Shown: positions 4,755-5,136 of the stretch, piece after piece
How positions within the stretch are numbered: position 1 is the first letter of the stretch
How the letters are laid out: each line of letters begins with the position of its first letter
Assembly: GCA_013140465.1 (NCBI GenBank)
Contig: JABFST010000251.1
Location: forward strand, 1 to 5,136
DNA length: 5,136 bases
From: Methylococcaceae bacterium
GTDB taxonomy: Bacteria > Pseudomonadota > Gammaproteobacteria > Methylococcales > Methylomonadaceae
Direction: 5' to 3'
Position numbers and translations under genes: made by a program
The notes under the pieces: generated by a model
What the model saw: the letters and a program-made list of their open reading frames with translations, nothing else
Databases searched by the model: none
Told to the model about the DNA's origin: nothing

Positions 4755-5136
4755 ATGGACTTAAAATTTCTCGATTTCGAACAACCCATCGCCGAATTAG
4801 AAGCGAAAATAAAAGAACTCCGCAATGTGGAGTTTGATAATAAAATCAATATTTCCGATGCGCTGAAACAGCTTGAGGACAGAAGTCAAGCCCTGACCGA
4901 ATCCATTTTTAGCAATTTGTCAGACTGGCAAATTTCCCAACTTTCGCGCCACCCCGGCAGACCTTACACGCTGGATTATGTGGAGCATATTTTTTCGGAT
5001 TTCCATGAGTTGCACGGCGACCGCGCTTATGCCGACGATCCCGCCATCGTGTGCGGTTTGGCGCGTTTGGAAGGCCATCCGGTCATGGTGATAGGCCACC
5101 AAAAAGGGCGCGACACCAAAGAAAAAATCTACCGCA
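4755..5136 (+). CDS. accA: Acetyl-CoA carboxylase carboxyltransferase subunit alpha, N-terminal part (3' end outside window)
   Basis: AccA, with AccD, forms the carboxyltransferase that moves CO2 from biotin-BCCP to acetyl-CoA, making malonyl-CoA for fatty acid synthesis in the cytosol. The 127 visible residues, of about 320, start [19 protein letters not shown], nearly the E. coli beginning. An N-terminal helical region follows (residues 8-50), then [17 protein letters not shown] (60-76), [13 protein letters not shown] (87-99) and the start of the crotonase-like core [16 protein letters not shown] (110-125). The reading frame is open to the window edge. ATG 4755 matches the family start, although the bases before it (GATTACCTCTAC) contain no Shine-Dalgarno sequence, so translation may initiate weakly or by an SD-independent route. 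A promoter candidate lies at 4690-4718, and the gene is divergent from queD. Confidence 0.97.
   Translation, partial: MDLKFLDFEQPIAELEAKIKELRNVEFDNKINISDALKQLEDRSQALTESIFSNLSDWQISQLSRHPGRPYTLDYVEHIFSDFHELHGDRAYADDPAIVCGLARLEGHPVMVIGHQKGRDTKEKIYR

Noticed and set aside
1..5136. CRISPR array, tRNA or rRNA, defence or toxin-antitoxin system
   Set aside because: No regularly spaced repeats, no tRNA cloverleaf or rRNA sequence, and no gene pair of that kind was seen.

Overview
The window looks like a gammaproteobacterial chromosome segment. SecA, AccA, the DUF1249 (YqiB-like) protein and the COG2509-type FAD oxidoreductase all read like their gammaproteobacterial counterparts, and SecA and AccA share long stretches with the E. 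coli proteins. A methanotroph-like lineage (Methylococcales) is a guess from overall protein flavour, not something the sequence proves. No complete undescribed system is visible. Most genes are housekeeping, and the unusual part is the accessory patch between about 860 and 2110.

Layout: (1) 1-790, the 3' part of secA (+), closed by a textbook intrinsic terminator at 818-854. (2) 855-1338 has no intact gene. It is a graveyard of fragments, all oriented on the minus strand: the 3' end of an IS66-family transposase with its terminal inverted repeat, the 5' end of a REP-associated Y1 transposase (RAYT), and a 72-bp second copy of an internal piece of the neighbouring lipoprotein gene. (3) 1339-1863, a small secreted lipoprotein of unknown function (-), with a plausible sigma-70 promoter. 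(4) 1864-2121, an intergenic stretch with an imperfect inverted repeat and two doubtful small ORFs. (5) 2122-3732, an FAD-dependent dehydrogenase-like protein (+). (6) 3680-4559, two minus-strand genes in apparent operon order, a QueD-family 6-carboxytetrahydropterin synthase followed by a DUF1249 protein whose 3' end overlaps the FAD gene antiparallel by 53 bp. (7) 4560-4754, a divergent promoter region. (8) 4755-5136, the first 127 codons of accA (+).

Functionally, secA (protein export motor), queD (queuosine/7-deazaguanine precursor synthesis) and accA (first step of fatty acid synthesis) are independent core functions. The lipoprotein would be a Sec-exported envelope protein, but nothing else ties it to secA. 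The most informative signal is the 93% identical in-frame 72-bp repeat, offset by exactly 192 bp (64 codons), whose second copy ends where the RAYT fragment begins. It indicates a duplicated lipoprotein gene or 3' module that was later broken, in an area where mobile elements have been inserted and deleted.
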